Of a DNA stretch of 61,793 bases, positions 9,137 to 22,400 are shown piece by piece. Below the pieces are notes generated by a model. It had not been told where the DNA came from. It saw only the letters and a list, made by a program, of their open reading frames with translations, and did not search any database. The stretch is from a bacterium ADurb.Bin243. Its GTDB lineage: Bacteria > Muiribacteriota > UBA9980. The stretch lies in the NCBI GenBank assembly GCA_002069765.1, contig MWBZ01000020.1, positions 1 through 61,793 on the forward strand, read 5' to 3'. The stretch's first letter is position 1. Every line of letters begins with the position of its first letter. The position numbers were made by a program, and so were the translations under genes.

Positions 9137-9820
9137 TTAATATAAATTTTCGTTATTTTCGCTTAAATATTCTAAATTTCTGCTATAGTAGTCGTTAAGC
9201 TCAGCGCCAAAATTAAGCGCCAGGCGCCCGCCGTCGGAATCGTCAAAAAAATTTATTTCGTAAATATCTTCCGGTTCATCCGTCCGGCCGCTTTCTACCA
9301 TGCTGAATTCAAGCGCTGAAAAGCTTTCGGAATATTCCTCCGAAGAAAGATTTTCATAAGCGTTTCCAAAATCGGAATTAGTGTTCTTTAAATATGCGCT
9401 ATATAAAACCGATGTTTTGTTATTAATTTCTTCGGTTTGCGACAAACTTACATCGTTAGTGAAATACAAGCGGTCTATCGACTCCGAAGCGAACCAGAGA
9501 AAGCCGACGCATAAAGTTAAAACGGCTGCGTAAGCGGCAAAATTAACAAAGACCGCGGTTCTTTTTTTGTACCGGTACGAATCGAAATGGCGGCGGGCGA
9601 AATTACTGTTTATTCCGACATTATTCAACCGGATTATTTTAACGGCGGCGCTCGCGGCCACGCTTTCTTTTATAGACGCGAAGCAAGCGGCGCACAGCTC
9701 GCAATTAGAAACGTGTCCGGCTTCGGATTCGCTGATTTCGACGCCGTCGAGAAGTTTTTGCCTTATAATTACGCAGGCTTGATCGTTAATTTCGTTTTTA
9801 AATTCTTTTTTTTCATCCAT
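9137..9820 (-). CDS. Membrane anti-sigma factor with HxxxCxxC zinc motif
   Basis: The 227-aa protein has an N-terminal cytoplasmic domain with the zinc anti-sigma signature H36-x3-C40-x2-C43 (GHVSNCELC), one transmembrane helix at about 88-110, and a strongly acidic extracytoplasmic tail of about 115 residues. Its start overlaps the end of the sigma-factor gene by 8 bp, the usual translational coupling of sigma and anti-sigma pairs. It is expected to hold the ECF sigma factor at the membrane until an envelope signal releases it. The outer tail has no family I recognise, so the signal is unknown. Confidence 0.85.
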   Translation of the reverse strand: MDEKKEFKNEINDQACVIIRQKLLDGVEISESEAGHVSNCELCAACFASIKESVAASAAVKIIRLNNVGINSNFARRHFDSYRYKKRTAVFVNFAAYAAVLTLCVGFLWFASESIDRLYFTNDVSLSQTEEINNKTSVLYSAYLKNTNSDFGNAYENLSSEEYSESFSALEFSMVESGRTDEPEDIYEINFFDDSDGGRLALNFGAELNDYYSRNLEYLSENNENLY

Positions 9821-10409
9821 TGCAATCAGCCTTCTTTTCTGTACCGTTTCCGTTTCCGTATTCCTTCAAAATTTTAGCCATTCTGGCGCTTCCGTTAAAA
9901 AACCTGGATTTGACGGTCCCTTCGCTTATGCCCATTATTTTTGCGATTTGCTCCACGCTGAGCTCGGAAATATACTTGAGCGTAATGACTTCCCTGTAAG
10001 TTTCAGGAAGCCTTGCCAGGGCCATATCGAAATCGGTTTTAAGTTCCGCCTCGTCGTATTTTTCTATTTCGACGCTGCTATTTTGAAAAAACAGATAGAT
10101 GTTATCGACCATTTTTCTGAAATAACTCTTACGGTTATGGTTTTGTATTAAATTTCGCGCGATTTGATAGATATAAGATACCGCCGATTTTTCGTCTTCG
10201 AAGACCACGTTCACTTTTCCCGTTCCGGAAAGCTTCTGGAAAAATATCATAAAAGTTTCCTGGGCTATATTTTCCGAATCTTCATAAGAGCCGCCGATCG
10301 AATTTTTGATAAAATATGACAGCCGGACATAATACTTCGAATAAATTAAATCGAAATCGTACAGTCCTTCTTCTTTTTCGTTCGTAATGCTCATTTCGAT
10401 CACGTTCAT
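9813..10409 (-). CDS. ECF-type RNA polymerase sigma factor
   Basis: The 198-aa protein shows region 2 (YSKYYVRLSYFIKNSIGGSYEDSENIAQETFM) split here as a core-binding helix plus -10 element, and a clear region 4 helix-turn-helix (LPETYREVITLKYISELSVEQIA, then GISEGTVKSRFFNG). Length and the absence of regions 1 and 3 are typical of sigma-70 group 4. It probably directs transcription of an envelope-response regulon. It is followed and overlapped by its putative anti-sigma factor. Two starts are possible, ATG 10409 or ATG 10394; neither has a strong ribosome site. Confidence 0.9.
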   Translation of the reverse strand: MNVIEMSITNEKEEGLYDFDLIYSKYYVRLSYFIKNSIGGSYEDSENIAQETFMIFFQKLSGTGKVNVVFEDEKSAVSYIYQIARNLIQNHNRKSYFRKMVDNIYLFFQNSSVEIEKYDEAELKTDFDMALARLPETYREVITLKYISELSVEQIAKIMGISEGTVKSRFFNGSARMAKILKEYGNGNGTEKKADCNG

Positions 10410-13400
10410 GCCTTATAATTTTATCCGCAGCGTTAAAAGTTCATTTTTTATAAAATTTTTATTTTATCGACGCAAAATTTTTCCGGCGTTAAAGCCGCAG
10501 CCTAACGAATGTCATCGGGGTCGGCGTCAAGATTATTTCTGAGTTTATGTTCCAGAAATTCTTCATACGTACCCGGATAATCGCGCAGCTTGCCGTCATA
10601 AATTTCGAGAACGCGGGTGGCCACGTTCGAAACGAAATCACGGTCGTGCGAAACGAAAAGCACCGTGCCGTCATATTTCATAAGCGCCTCTTTAAGCACG
10701 TCCTTAGCCAGAACGTCGAGGTGGTTGGTAGGTTCGTCGAGGATCAGAAAATTAGACTGCCTCAAAAGCATCTTCGCCAGCGAAAGCCTGGCGCGCTCTC
10801 CGCCGCTTAGCACCGAAACGGATTTATTGACGTCGTCGCCGCTGAAAAGAAAAGTCCCGAGGAGGGTGCGCAGTTTCGGCGCCATATCCATGGGGCAGTT
10901 CTGAGAAACTTCTCCGAGCACGGAATTTGTGGGATTGAGCTCCTGTGCCTGATCCTGAGCGAAATAATCTATTTTCACGTTATGCCCGAGACGCGCTTCG
11001 CCCGAATCCGGCTTTAAATTCTGAGTGATGACTTTTACCAGCGTAGTTTTACCCGCGCCGTTGACTCCGAGCAGAACTATCTTCTCGCCGCGGCTTATAG
11101 TGAATGAAAGCGGCTCGAAAACCTTCAACGCTCCGTAAGATTTAGCCACGTCGAAGGCCTCAACTATGACTTCGCCCGACGGAAGCGCCTTTGGAAAGAA
11201 AAATTTGATTTTTTTGCGCCTTGGCGGAAGCTGTATTTTTTCCATCTTTTCAAGCGTTTTTATGCGGCTCTGCACAAGCTGGGCCTTATCGATCTTGGCG
11301 CGGAAGCGGTCGATGAACTCCTGCATTTTGTCTATTTCGTCCTGCTGCTTTTCGTAAGCGATATAAAGTTTATCGATGCGTTCTTCGCGTTCCACGAGAT
11401 ATTTTGAAAAAAGGCCGTGGTAAACTTCGAGCTTGGAGGCGTAGATTTCGAATATCTTCTTCACGACGGAATCCATAAAGTGCCTGTCGTGCGACACTAT
11501 TATAACCGACTTGGGATAATTCTTGAGAAACGTTTCCAGCCAGTTTCTCGCGTCGATATCCAGATGGTTAGTCGGTTCGTCCAGAAGCAGGACGTCGGGC
11601 TTTTCTAAAAGCAGCTTGGCCATATAAATTTTCATCTGCCAGCCGCCGGAAAATTCCGAAACTTTTTTGCTCCACTGGCGCCTTAAAAAGCCCAGGCCGC
11701 GAAGCACGTCGTGTATTTCCGCGTCGATCGTATGCGCGTCGGTCATCATTATCTTTTCCTGCAGGTCGCCGTAACGGTCCAGCAGCTTCTGGTACTGCTT
11801 TTCGTCGTAATTGCCGCTGGCGAAAAGCTCTTCTATCTCGCCGGCCTCTTTCTTCAAACGGATCACTTCTTCGAATACTTCCGAAACTTCATCGTATAAA
11901 GTTTTTTCGGATTTCATAATTATGTCCTGAGGAAGGTATCCGAAAGTAGTGCCCTTCGGGCAGTTGAATTCTCCGGTATCGGACGATTCGATCCCGGCCA
12001 GTATTTTTAATATAGTCGATTTTCCGGAACCGTTTTCGCCGCAAAGGCCGACCACTTCGTTGTCGTTGACATGAAAAGTGACGTCTTTAAACAGGCACCT
12101 TTCGCCGTGATACTTGGATAGATTTTTTACCGCGATCATAATTTCTCCGTTCTTTATTTTATATTGAATTTCTTTTTAAATTCTTAAATATTTTTGCTTC
12201 TATATCAATGCGAAAGCATGTCTATGAAAGCTTCTATTCGGGTGATAACGCCGGCTTTGGCGCTGTGTTCGTCTATAACGAGGTTTAAAAACGGAACGTT
12301 GCGCTCGCGCGCCTCGTTTTGGATAAGAGTGACCAGTATGGAATCCAGACCGCAGCTAAACGGCGCCAGATATATTATGCCGTCGGCTTTAAAGTCGATG
12401 CCGCTCATGAAATATAACGCGCTGCGGTATATTTCGCGTCCAAAAGACCAGAAAAGCCCGGATGGAAATTTTGAAAAATCGCAGTTAAAATCGTCCGAAG
12501 GCATGTCTTCGTATGTTATTCCGAGAGCGTCGCGCCCGTTGAGTTCGTTCAATAATCCCATGTTTATATAGCCGTCGTGAACATTATACGGATGGCCGAG
12601 AACGCCTATTTTAAGCTTGAATTTCTTTAAAATTTCATTTTTGAATATATTGGTTCTTTTACGGATTAAAAAATCGTGACGCTCGATACCCTTTGCGTAA
12701 GCGCGTTTGATTTTAAGCGGGCTCGAAGAAAATTTTGAGCCTATGTCGCGAAAAACTTTTTCATTAGAATGGCTGCTGACGTCGAAAAGATTATCTATTA
12801 TATAAGGCCCCGCGTCTCCGTTTAAGGCAGATTTTTCGGGATAAACGCAGCATCTTACCATATCGGTGAAGCCGATAACTTTGGGGCAGACATAGCTTTT
12901 ATTTTCCAGCCGGAAAAAACGGGGAAGGAACATGTAATCGCTTCCGCGTCCGAAAAGGGATTCTACATGGCCGAAAGCAAGTTTAATAGGAAGGCATGAA
13001 TCAGTATGGGCGTACCTGGAGCCGCTTTTTAAAATCGCGGCGCAGGAGGGCGCAGACGTTTCCACTTCGACTCCGAGCTCGTTAAAAAAAGTCTGCCATA
13101 AAGGAAAATAACGGTAATATAAAAGCGTCCGCGGCACGGCCAGCCTTACGTTTGAAGAATCTAGCATTCTCGCATACCTTATACGCCCATTATTTTAACG
13201 ATTACGCTTCTTTGCCTGGGGCCGTCGAATTCGGCGAGATAAACGGTCTGGCCTTCTTTTAAATCGAATCTGGAGCCGGTTACGGGAATGGCTGTGTAAT
13301 TGCCTATAAAAATAGATTTCAGGTGCGCCTCGGCGTTGTTATCGATCATGTTGTGGACATAACTTGAATGATAGGGAACTAGTTTTTGAAGTATTATCTC

Positions 13401-16400
13401 GAAATCTTCCTTTAAATTTTCTTCGCAGTCGTTCATATAAATGGCGGCGGTTGTATGCGGAAGAAAAATATGGCATACGCCGTCGACTATAGAGCTTCTG
13501 GCAAGAATTTCATCTAAGGTTTTGCCTATGTCGTGGCCTTCGAGCGGATTTGTAGTTTTAATGCCGAATTTTTCAGTGTGTATTCTCAAATTTATCTCCA
13601 TGCATAATTAATTGCTTGAATAATTAAATTAAAACAGCGGTCAAAAAATCGATCGCAAAAACTGATAACATATTTTAACATAATTTTTTTTAAAATTCAA
13701 TTTTTCCGAAAAGAAAGATTATATTATAATACGATACCGGCTATTCGCTTTTAACTACCGTCTCGAGTTTTTGCTCGACCAGGTCGAAATTGATATGGCC
13801 TTCGGCCCTCAATATTATTTTTCCGTTTTTGTCTATTATGAAAAGGGCCGGAGTCGAATATATGGCGAACTTGTCGGAAGCGTCGTAATCCGCGCTGAAA
13901 ACGTGTTCGGTAATTTTATCGTAATAATTTTCGTAACCTGAAATGCCGTTATTTTTAATGAAATTTTTTACGGTTCCGCGCCGGTCGGGCTTATCTACAT
14001 TAACTGCGATCAGCGACAATCTGGATTTATATTTTTTATGTATTTCGCGCATAAATTTCATGTCCTTGACGCAGTTTTCGCATGACATGAACCAGAACCA
14101 TACCAGCGCGGGAGCGCCGGGACCGTCTTTTGCAGGTTTATCGAATGAAATTAAAACTTCTTTTAATCCGCCGGGTTCCAGCACGCATATCGCCGGCGCA
14201 ACTGAGCCTTCATGAGGGGCGTTCGGATCGCCCATAAGCGGCCGGGCGGCCATGGCGTAATCCGGAATGAAAACGGCCGCCGTCGACGCCAGAAACGCCG
14301 CAAAAAATAAAAAAGAAAAAAAGGCCTTTAAAACTCGTTTAAAAAGCAACTCAAAAGCGGCGCCGTTAGTTTTCGATTTCATAAAATCTCCTTTTTAAAG
14401 ATTTTAACGATATTAATTTTTGCGCATAAGCGCGAAAAAAAAGCCTTCATGGCCTTCGGAATCGGGCATCAGCTGGAGCGTTTCGCAATCCCGGTCCGGC
14501 GCGTTGAAATCGCGGCCGAATGCCTTTAATCTATCGCCAAGCGGAACGGGCGAAAAATCCTTATTGCCGTTTAAAAATTCACGCACTATCTCCAGATTTT
14601 CTTTTTTATTGATCGTGCAGGTCGAATAAAGCATATATCCGCCTTTTTTAAGCATTTTAGATGCGTTGTTAATTATCGGCCTCTGAATCCCGGGCATACC
14701 GGCGAGATCCGACATATTAAAGCGGTACTTGAGCTCGACGCGGTTTCGTATCAGCCCGAGCCCGGAACACGGCGCGTCCAGTAAAATACGGTCGAAAATT
14801 TCTCCGTCGCCTTCTAAAGAGCTGAACTTATTTTTGAGTTTTGCTATATCCAGGCATTCGGAAGAAGCGGTCATGGTGAAAATATTATTAAGTTTTAACC
14901 GGTCGATATTATCATTAATTTTGGCTGTTTTCGAATCGCTGGTATCGATAGCTATAATTCTGGCCGCGCAGCTGGTAAGTTCGGCTATATGAGTGGTTTT
15001 GTTTCCCGGCGAAGCGCAGGCGTCCAGAACGAGATCGCCGGGGCGGGCGTCCAGAATATAAGCCGCCATAAAAGCGCTTTTGCCCATCGGAGTGATAAGG
15101 CCCGCCCGAAACTCGCCGAGATCGGTCAGCATGAAATTAAAAGCGCTTCTGTCGCAGGAATAAAGAGGCATATCACGATAAACGCGCCGCAGATCCACGA
15201 AGTATTTTTCACTGAACTGTTTTATAAAATCGTCCCTCAGTTTTTGGTTGTGAAGGATAAAAGTATTCAGGCGGAAAACCGCGTCGGGCTGCTTGATTGA
15301 ATTTTCAAGTATTTCAGCGGCGGCTTCGGCGCCGGTTTCGCATATGAGATGAGCCGTCAGTTCGCGCGGGCATGAATAGCGCAGCGAAAGTGAAGCCGCC
15401 TCGTCCTTCTGCCTGATTTCAGGCGCCACGAAACTCGATTTTTCGAGAAAATTGTTGACTGCTAAAACTAAAGAGCTCGCTATGGCGCCGTTTTGATACT
15501 GCCTCAAAAGTATCTTCAATTCGCTCAGGACCCCTTCGGAGTTTGACTGAAAATAACACATCGCGAGCGCAAGGGAAATAATCTTAATAGTAAGCGCGGA
15601 ATTTTTTTTCAGGAAAAGGTCCCTTAAAATATATTTTTTAGCCAGATAATCGAATGTGAGCTTTCTCTGGATATAATAAACCGAAAAATTAATAAGCTTG
15701 TGGCGGTGCTCGCCTTCGACGGCCCCTTTCTTTTCGGCGTCGGCCCAGAAAGCGCGCAGGCGCGTTATTCGATAGTCCGCGTTGTTTATAAAAAAATCGA
15801 ATATAAGATAAATATTTGCTAATTTCGGCATCTTTAAAATTCCAATCGCTTTTTAAATTATCGGCTCACAGCTTTAAATGCGCGCGCTCATTTCGATATG
15901 CTCTATTCCGGCTTCATCGAAAATATCGCCGCGCCTTTTGAATCCGAATTTTTCATAAAGCCCGCATACATATACCTGCGAATGAAGTATAATCTCTTCA
16001 TAACCGCGTTCACGGGCCGTTTCGATTAATTTTCCGACGATCAATTCGCCGAGCCCCAGGCCGCGGAATTCTTTCAACACGCATACGCGGCCGAGTTTGG
16101 CCGTTTTTACCGGGCAGTGCGGCCCGCCGTCATATTCGACCAGCCTCCCTGCGCCGGCGCATTCGCCGGCCTCGTTTAAAACAGCCAGATGAACGGTACC
16201 GGAAGCGTTTTCAAGCTCGTCGATCTCTATGGAAATATCCACGTTCTGCTCTTTTACAAAAACGGCCCGCCGAACGGCGAAGTATTTTTCAATAAGCTCC
16301 GGCCGGCTGCCGCCGTCTATTATTACGGCCCGAAACCCTTTCATGGCTAAAACCCCATATCCATTATAGTTTCCAGCCCGAAATAAAACCCTTTTCTTTT

Positions 16401-19400
16401 TACGGACTCGCGTATCGCAAGCGCCACTCCGGGCATGAAAGAGTCGCGCGACATGCTGTCGTGGCGGATGGTAAGGACCTGGCCGGCGTCGCCGAATATC
16501 ACCTGCTGGTGGGCGAGAAAGCCGGGCAGCCTTACCGAATGAATGTTAACGCCGCCTGATTCTCCGCCGCGGGCGCCTTCGAGGGAAACTTTCTCGTCGA
16601 GGCGCTTTACGCCGGCGTAACTTGCGGCCATCATTTCGGCCGTAAGAAGGGCGGTACCCGAAGGAGCGTCGGCTTTTTTATCGTGGTGCATTTCTATTAT
16701 CTCGGCGCGGCCCATAAATTTAGAGGCGATGGCCGAAAATTTCATCATAAGCACAGCGCCGATGGCAAAATTAGGGGCCACTAGAGTAAAAAGGCCTCTT
16801 TCGAGCGTGAGCCTTTTCAGCTCTTCGCGCTGCTCGCAAGTAAGCCCGGTAGTGCCTATTATGCAGCTTATATCGCGGCGCAGGGCGCCTGCGGCGTTTT
16901 CGTAAACACACGACGGGTGGGTGAAATCGACCATAACGTCAACGCCGCCGCACGAATTATCGCGCGTTATTTTATCGGCGACTTTCAGTCCGAACGCCTC
17001 GCCCGCATCTTTTTTAGAATCGGCCACGGCGGATAGTTTCATGTCAGCCGCCTTCATGACGGTCTCGCATACGGCTATTCCCATGCGGCCCATACAGCCG
17101 CTGACGGCAACTTTTATTAAGCTCATAACACCCTTTCCGGCACAGGCCGATTTTTATTTACATTAAAACAATGCTTTACCTGTGTATGTTTTCTTTCTGA
17201 TACGCGCCGTTATAAGTGGCGTTCACCGGCGAATCGAATTTATAAAACACAAGCTGGATGACCCTCGCGTTTTTCTCGAGATATATTCCGCTTTCGTTAT
17301 ATACAACCAGGAGCGCCGAAGGCCTTCCGCTGTAGCCGGAATCCCAGAGCGCGGTCTGTATGGTGGCGCCGGAGCGTAAAAGCGACGAGCGCACCCGGGC
17401 GAAAGCGAACATATCGGGATCAATATTGGTGATTTCATTAAAAAGCACCATATAGCATCCTTTAGGAAGAAATACCATCCCTTTTTCGTCGAAATCTATC
17501 TTTTCCGTTTCCGACACGGCCCGGTCTTTATTTGAAACAGCGATGCGGCCGGCCGATTTGAGCCTTGAAACCTCGCGCAGAGTGAGTTCTATGCCGTTCG
17601 GCTGGACCTGGTCTTTAGGGCTGGCCATAGCCTCCACCAGCGGCTTTTCACGGCAGAGATATTCGTTGAATTCGTTGGAAGATAAAAATTGCATAAATTC
17701 CTCTTTCTTTTTATTGCTTTCAGATTTTAATATAATTAAGATTATTTCTTTTTTTCTTTTGATTTCTTTTTCAATAAATTCAATCCGGCTATTATAGCCA
17801 GCGTGTAAGACGCCTCCCCGGCGCCGCTTATAACACAGAAGGCGATATCGGACAGGACGGAAACGCGCCGGAAGGGTTCCCTGGCGAAAATATTGGATAA
17901 ATGCACCTCGGCGAAAGGCGCTTCGCATGCGAGCAGGGCGTCGCGCAGGCCTATGGAATAATGGGTGAGCGCGCCTGCATTGACGACAAGCAGGTCGTAA
18001 GCGCCGCGGGCCTGCTGAATGCGGTCTATAAGCCCGCCCTCGTGGTTGGATTGAAAATGGTCAACCTTTACAGGCATTTCGTATTTGTATTCCGCCGCCG
18101 CGCCGATAATTTGCTCTAGCGTCGCCTGCGGATAAATCGACGTTTCGCGCACGCCTAGCATGTTCAGATTAGGCCCGTTGATAATCAATATTTTTACGCG
18201 CATTTTTTAACCTCTTTATTATGTCGCATTAAATTAAATTCCGAAAAACTTTTCCGCCGTGGCGGTGCTCAATGAGCAGAAAGAGCCGTAGTCGATATTT
18301 TTTATATCCGCTATGGCGGAGGCGACGGCCGATACGTTCGCCGGTTCGTTGAGCCTGCCGCGCATGTGGTGCGGCGAAAGATAAGGGCAGTCGGTTTCGA
18401 CCATTATCCTTTCGGCTGGAACGCGGGAAATAATATCGAACACCTGCTGAGGCTGGCCTTCGTGAAGGCTTTTATCGCTGAGGGCCTCCCTGAACGAAAT
18501 TTTACGCTTTTCGGCGGCGCGGTATATGTTTTTTAATGGATATGTGATGCTCGCCGTGAAAGAAATATATAAACCGCGCTCCACGGCCCAGCCGGCAAAA
18601 TCGGCGTCGCCAGAATAACAGTGTATGACGCCTTTAAAATCGACATTCCCCGCGAAACTCTTGAAATCTTCGAACGCGTCGCGGATATGGATCACGGCGG
18701 GAAAACCGAGTTCGCGTGCCATGTAAAGCTGTTTTAAAAAAACTTTTTTCTGGATATCGCGCGGAGAAAGGTCTCGGTAATAATCGAGGCCGATTTCGCC
18801 GACCGCCACGACCGCCGAACTTTTAACGAGCTCTTCGAGCTGACGCGAATGGCGATGCTCATCGAATTCTTCTGCGTTGTGAGGGTGGAAACCGTAAGTG
18901 GCGAAAATATAATTTTTATTGGCGCGCGAAAGTTCTACGTTTTTTAAAGAAGTGCTCTCGTTGCAGCCTACAGAAATTATCTTTTTAATTCCGGAATTTC
19001 TGGCGTTTTCTATAACGGCCGCGAGTTTTTCCGCGCCGTATTCGGGCCCGTCTAAATGGGCATGGGTGTCTATAAGCTCCGCTAAAATATAAATTCCTCT
19101 TTCTTTAACCGCATCTTTAATGTTTCATTTCTTTGATGCTGCGCATATTCGGCGGTATGTCGCTGAACCTGGTGAAACGGTTGCGGCCGTTTTGCTTTGA
19201 AGAGTAAAGCGCGATATCGGCGCATTCTATAAGGTCTTTTTTATCCTTCGAATCCGAAGGGAACTCTGAAACGCCGAGCGAAATCGTTATTGGCACGCGC
19301 TTGCCGTCGACCATGAACTGATATGATTCCACCGCTTTTCTTATGCGCTCGGCCGGAACGACCGTTTCTTCGTTTGATTTTTCCGGGCAGATAACCACGA

Positions 19401-22400
19401 ATTCTTCGCCGCCGTAGCGGGCCACGATATCCACTTCGCGGACGCTCTGCTGAACGATTCTGGCCACTTCGCGAAGCACCTGGTCGCCCACCTGATGGCC
19501 GTATGTATCGTTGAATTTTTTAAAATGGTCGATATCTGTGAGAATGAGCGAGAATTTATATCCGTAGCGCTCGGAGCGCGAAAGCTCGTTGCTCAGGCGC
19601 TGCTGGAAATAGCGGTGCAGGTAGAGCTTGGTAAGGCCGTCGGTTATGGCCAGCTTATATAAAATAGCGTTATCGATGGCGATGGCGCCCTGAACGGAAA
19701 GCGAGTTAAAAAGCGAAAATTCGCGTTCGCCGAAATAGTCCGGTATGGATTTTGTGGCGTTAACCACGCCGATGATGCGTTCTTTAACGATCAGAGGAAC
19801 GGAAATAAGCGTGCCCGGATATATTTCGCCTTTTTTAAATTTGCGCAGGATATCGGAATTTTGCGCGTCGGTTATAAGCAGAGGTTTCCCGGTCTGGTAA
19901 ACGTGGCCGCTAAGCCCTTCGTTGACGTCCACGTCGTAGCTTTCCAGATCGGACGCGGAAACTTTCGCGATGCTCGCCGTAAGCTTGCCCGTCTCCTCGT
20001 CGAAAAGCATTACCGAAGCGCGGTCAGCGCCTATGGTTTCGATATATTTGGAAAGTATCAGCTTCATAAGGTCTTCAAGATTAAGCACCGAGCTAATCTT
20101 CTGGCCTACTTCGTTTATGGTTTCAAGCTCCCACACCTTATACGCGAGGTTCTGGCGCATCAGGTCGAAGTTATAGGCGAGCTGCCCCACTTCGTCGTTG
20201 GCCCGCACGGCCACCGCGGTGGCCAGATCGCCCCTGGATATGCGGTTGGCGTCGTCGACGAGCTTGAATATAGGGCGCGTAAAACTTACCGCGATTATCA
20301 GCGCTATTATGACCGCGATTATAAGGCACACGAAGACGAAATACCATACCTGTTTTTGAAGCAGTTCGGCTTCCAGAAAGGCTTCCTGCTTGGTCTGTTC
20401 GAGCACGACGTAGGCCGGCGGGAAATAAATGCTCGAATAATTTTGAGTGGGCTTGAATTTATTGAGCGGCGAAGCCGCGTACAAAAGCAGGTTCTCGTCG
20501 GAAGAGTTGAGCGTGGCTTTAAGTACGCCCGAGTCCCTGGAGCTGTCGATTTTAGATTCGGCGATCTTTGAAAGCAGGTACTGCGAGCCGGAAAGCTTTT
20601 TGCCTATAAGCGTTTTGTCGGTCGAATGAGCCACGGCGGCCCCTTCGGAATTTATTATATAAGAAACGCCCGTTTTCCCAAGCTGCACGCGGTCTATAAT
20701 AGGCCAGAGCATGCGCAGGTCCAGGTCGGCGATAAGGATTCCGCTGACCTTGAAAGCCGAATCGCGGACCAGAATCGCCATGGTGAGCGTCGGCAGGTTG
20801 CCGTCTACGAAGTAAATATCGGACTGGTAATAGGCGTTATAGTTGCCCTTAACGATAAGGGAATGAAGGACTTTCGAAGTGAGCGGAGTAGAATCGTGAA
20901 GGGTGGCGTAAACTTCGTTTCCGTCCATATCGATTATGGCTATTCTGGTAAAAATTTTAAAGTTGGAAAGCAGCGATTCGAATATGGCCTTGATGGTTAC
21001 CACGTCAAAAGATCTGACGGCGGGCACTTTTGACGTTGAAATAAGTATCCTGTTGGCGTTTTCTATAAGCTGACCGATTTCATGAGATATGATATCGGCT
21101 ATTTCGAAGCACGATTCGATAACTTTTTTCTGGATGACGTCTTTTTCGGACTTGATGGCTATAGAGCCCAGCAGCAGCACCGAACCGACGATCAGTATCA
21201 CGAACGCCGCCAGCAGCTTCTGCCACAGTGAAAACCGGATTTTAAACCCTTGCGGGCTTTTAAGCTTTTCTTTAATATCTTTTATAGAAGGCTTCTCGAA
21301 TATTTTTAATTCTTCGTTACTCATAAAACACCTCTTCAATGATTGGTAAATTCTATCATATCTTTCTTTTTTTTACAAGATGTTAATGCACATTATCGTC
21401 TAAGCGGCGGTAAATATTTTAAATAAGCGCACGGTTGAATTTTAAATATTTTTATGATAACATTACTAAAAAATCTTCATAGTTATCGACTAATGAACAG
21501 GAGAATCAAAAATGCCTGACACGCCACGCAGACGCTCTGCTTTTTCAAAACCCGAACCCGGAGACGGCGGCCAATATTCAGGCGGTTACGGTTCTTCCGG
21601 CTCTCTCGAACCGGACGGCGGCGCTGCTCCCGGCCGCACATCGGATCCTTGCGTATACGGCCCTCAACATGCCGATATAAGCTCGATGCCGGAAAATATA
21701 AAAGTGGACCTTACCACCCCGCTGGAGTGGCTCTGGGTGATATTATCGGTCGCCTTCTTATTCGCGGCTTTTTATTTTTACTCCGAAGGCAATTACGGCC
21801 ACTATTCCAAAAGCACGCGCACCCATTATCCGCCTTCGCCGCATCTGCTCGCGTACGTTCCTTACGCGTTATTCTCTGCGGCGGCGTCTTTTTTATGCTG
21901 GCTTTTTACCAATAATTACTATATCTTCAACACGAGATTAAAGAAAATTTTTTACCACTTCAAAATATTTTCATTCGTTAAAATCACCGAATATTTAAGC
22001 AGCGAGCAGATAATCGCCATCGGCGTCACCGGCCGCAAAAGGCACAGCAAAAGACGCGTCTGGTGGGAATATAAAATTGTCGTAGTGGATAACCACGGCG
22101 TCTTTACCGACTTGAGCAACTCCAGCCGCGACGGGCTTTACGAGATGAACGAAAAAGCACGCGGAATGGCCGCCGTAATGGGTTGCCAGTTCGCCGAATG
22201 CCATCCCGAATGCATTTTAAAAGCGCGGGTCGAAGGCGGCTCTGTAAGCGTGTACTTCGACGGCATAGATTCGATATTTTCCTCATATCAGCGCCGTGAA
22301 GGCGAAGTGCACCCGCTCGTAGCGTTCGCGGCCATCACCGCCACTTTGCTAATAATATTCGCGATCGCTTATATCACTTCTAGATAAAAATTTTCCGGAG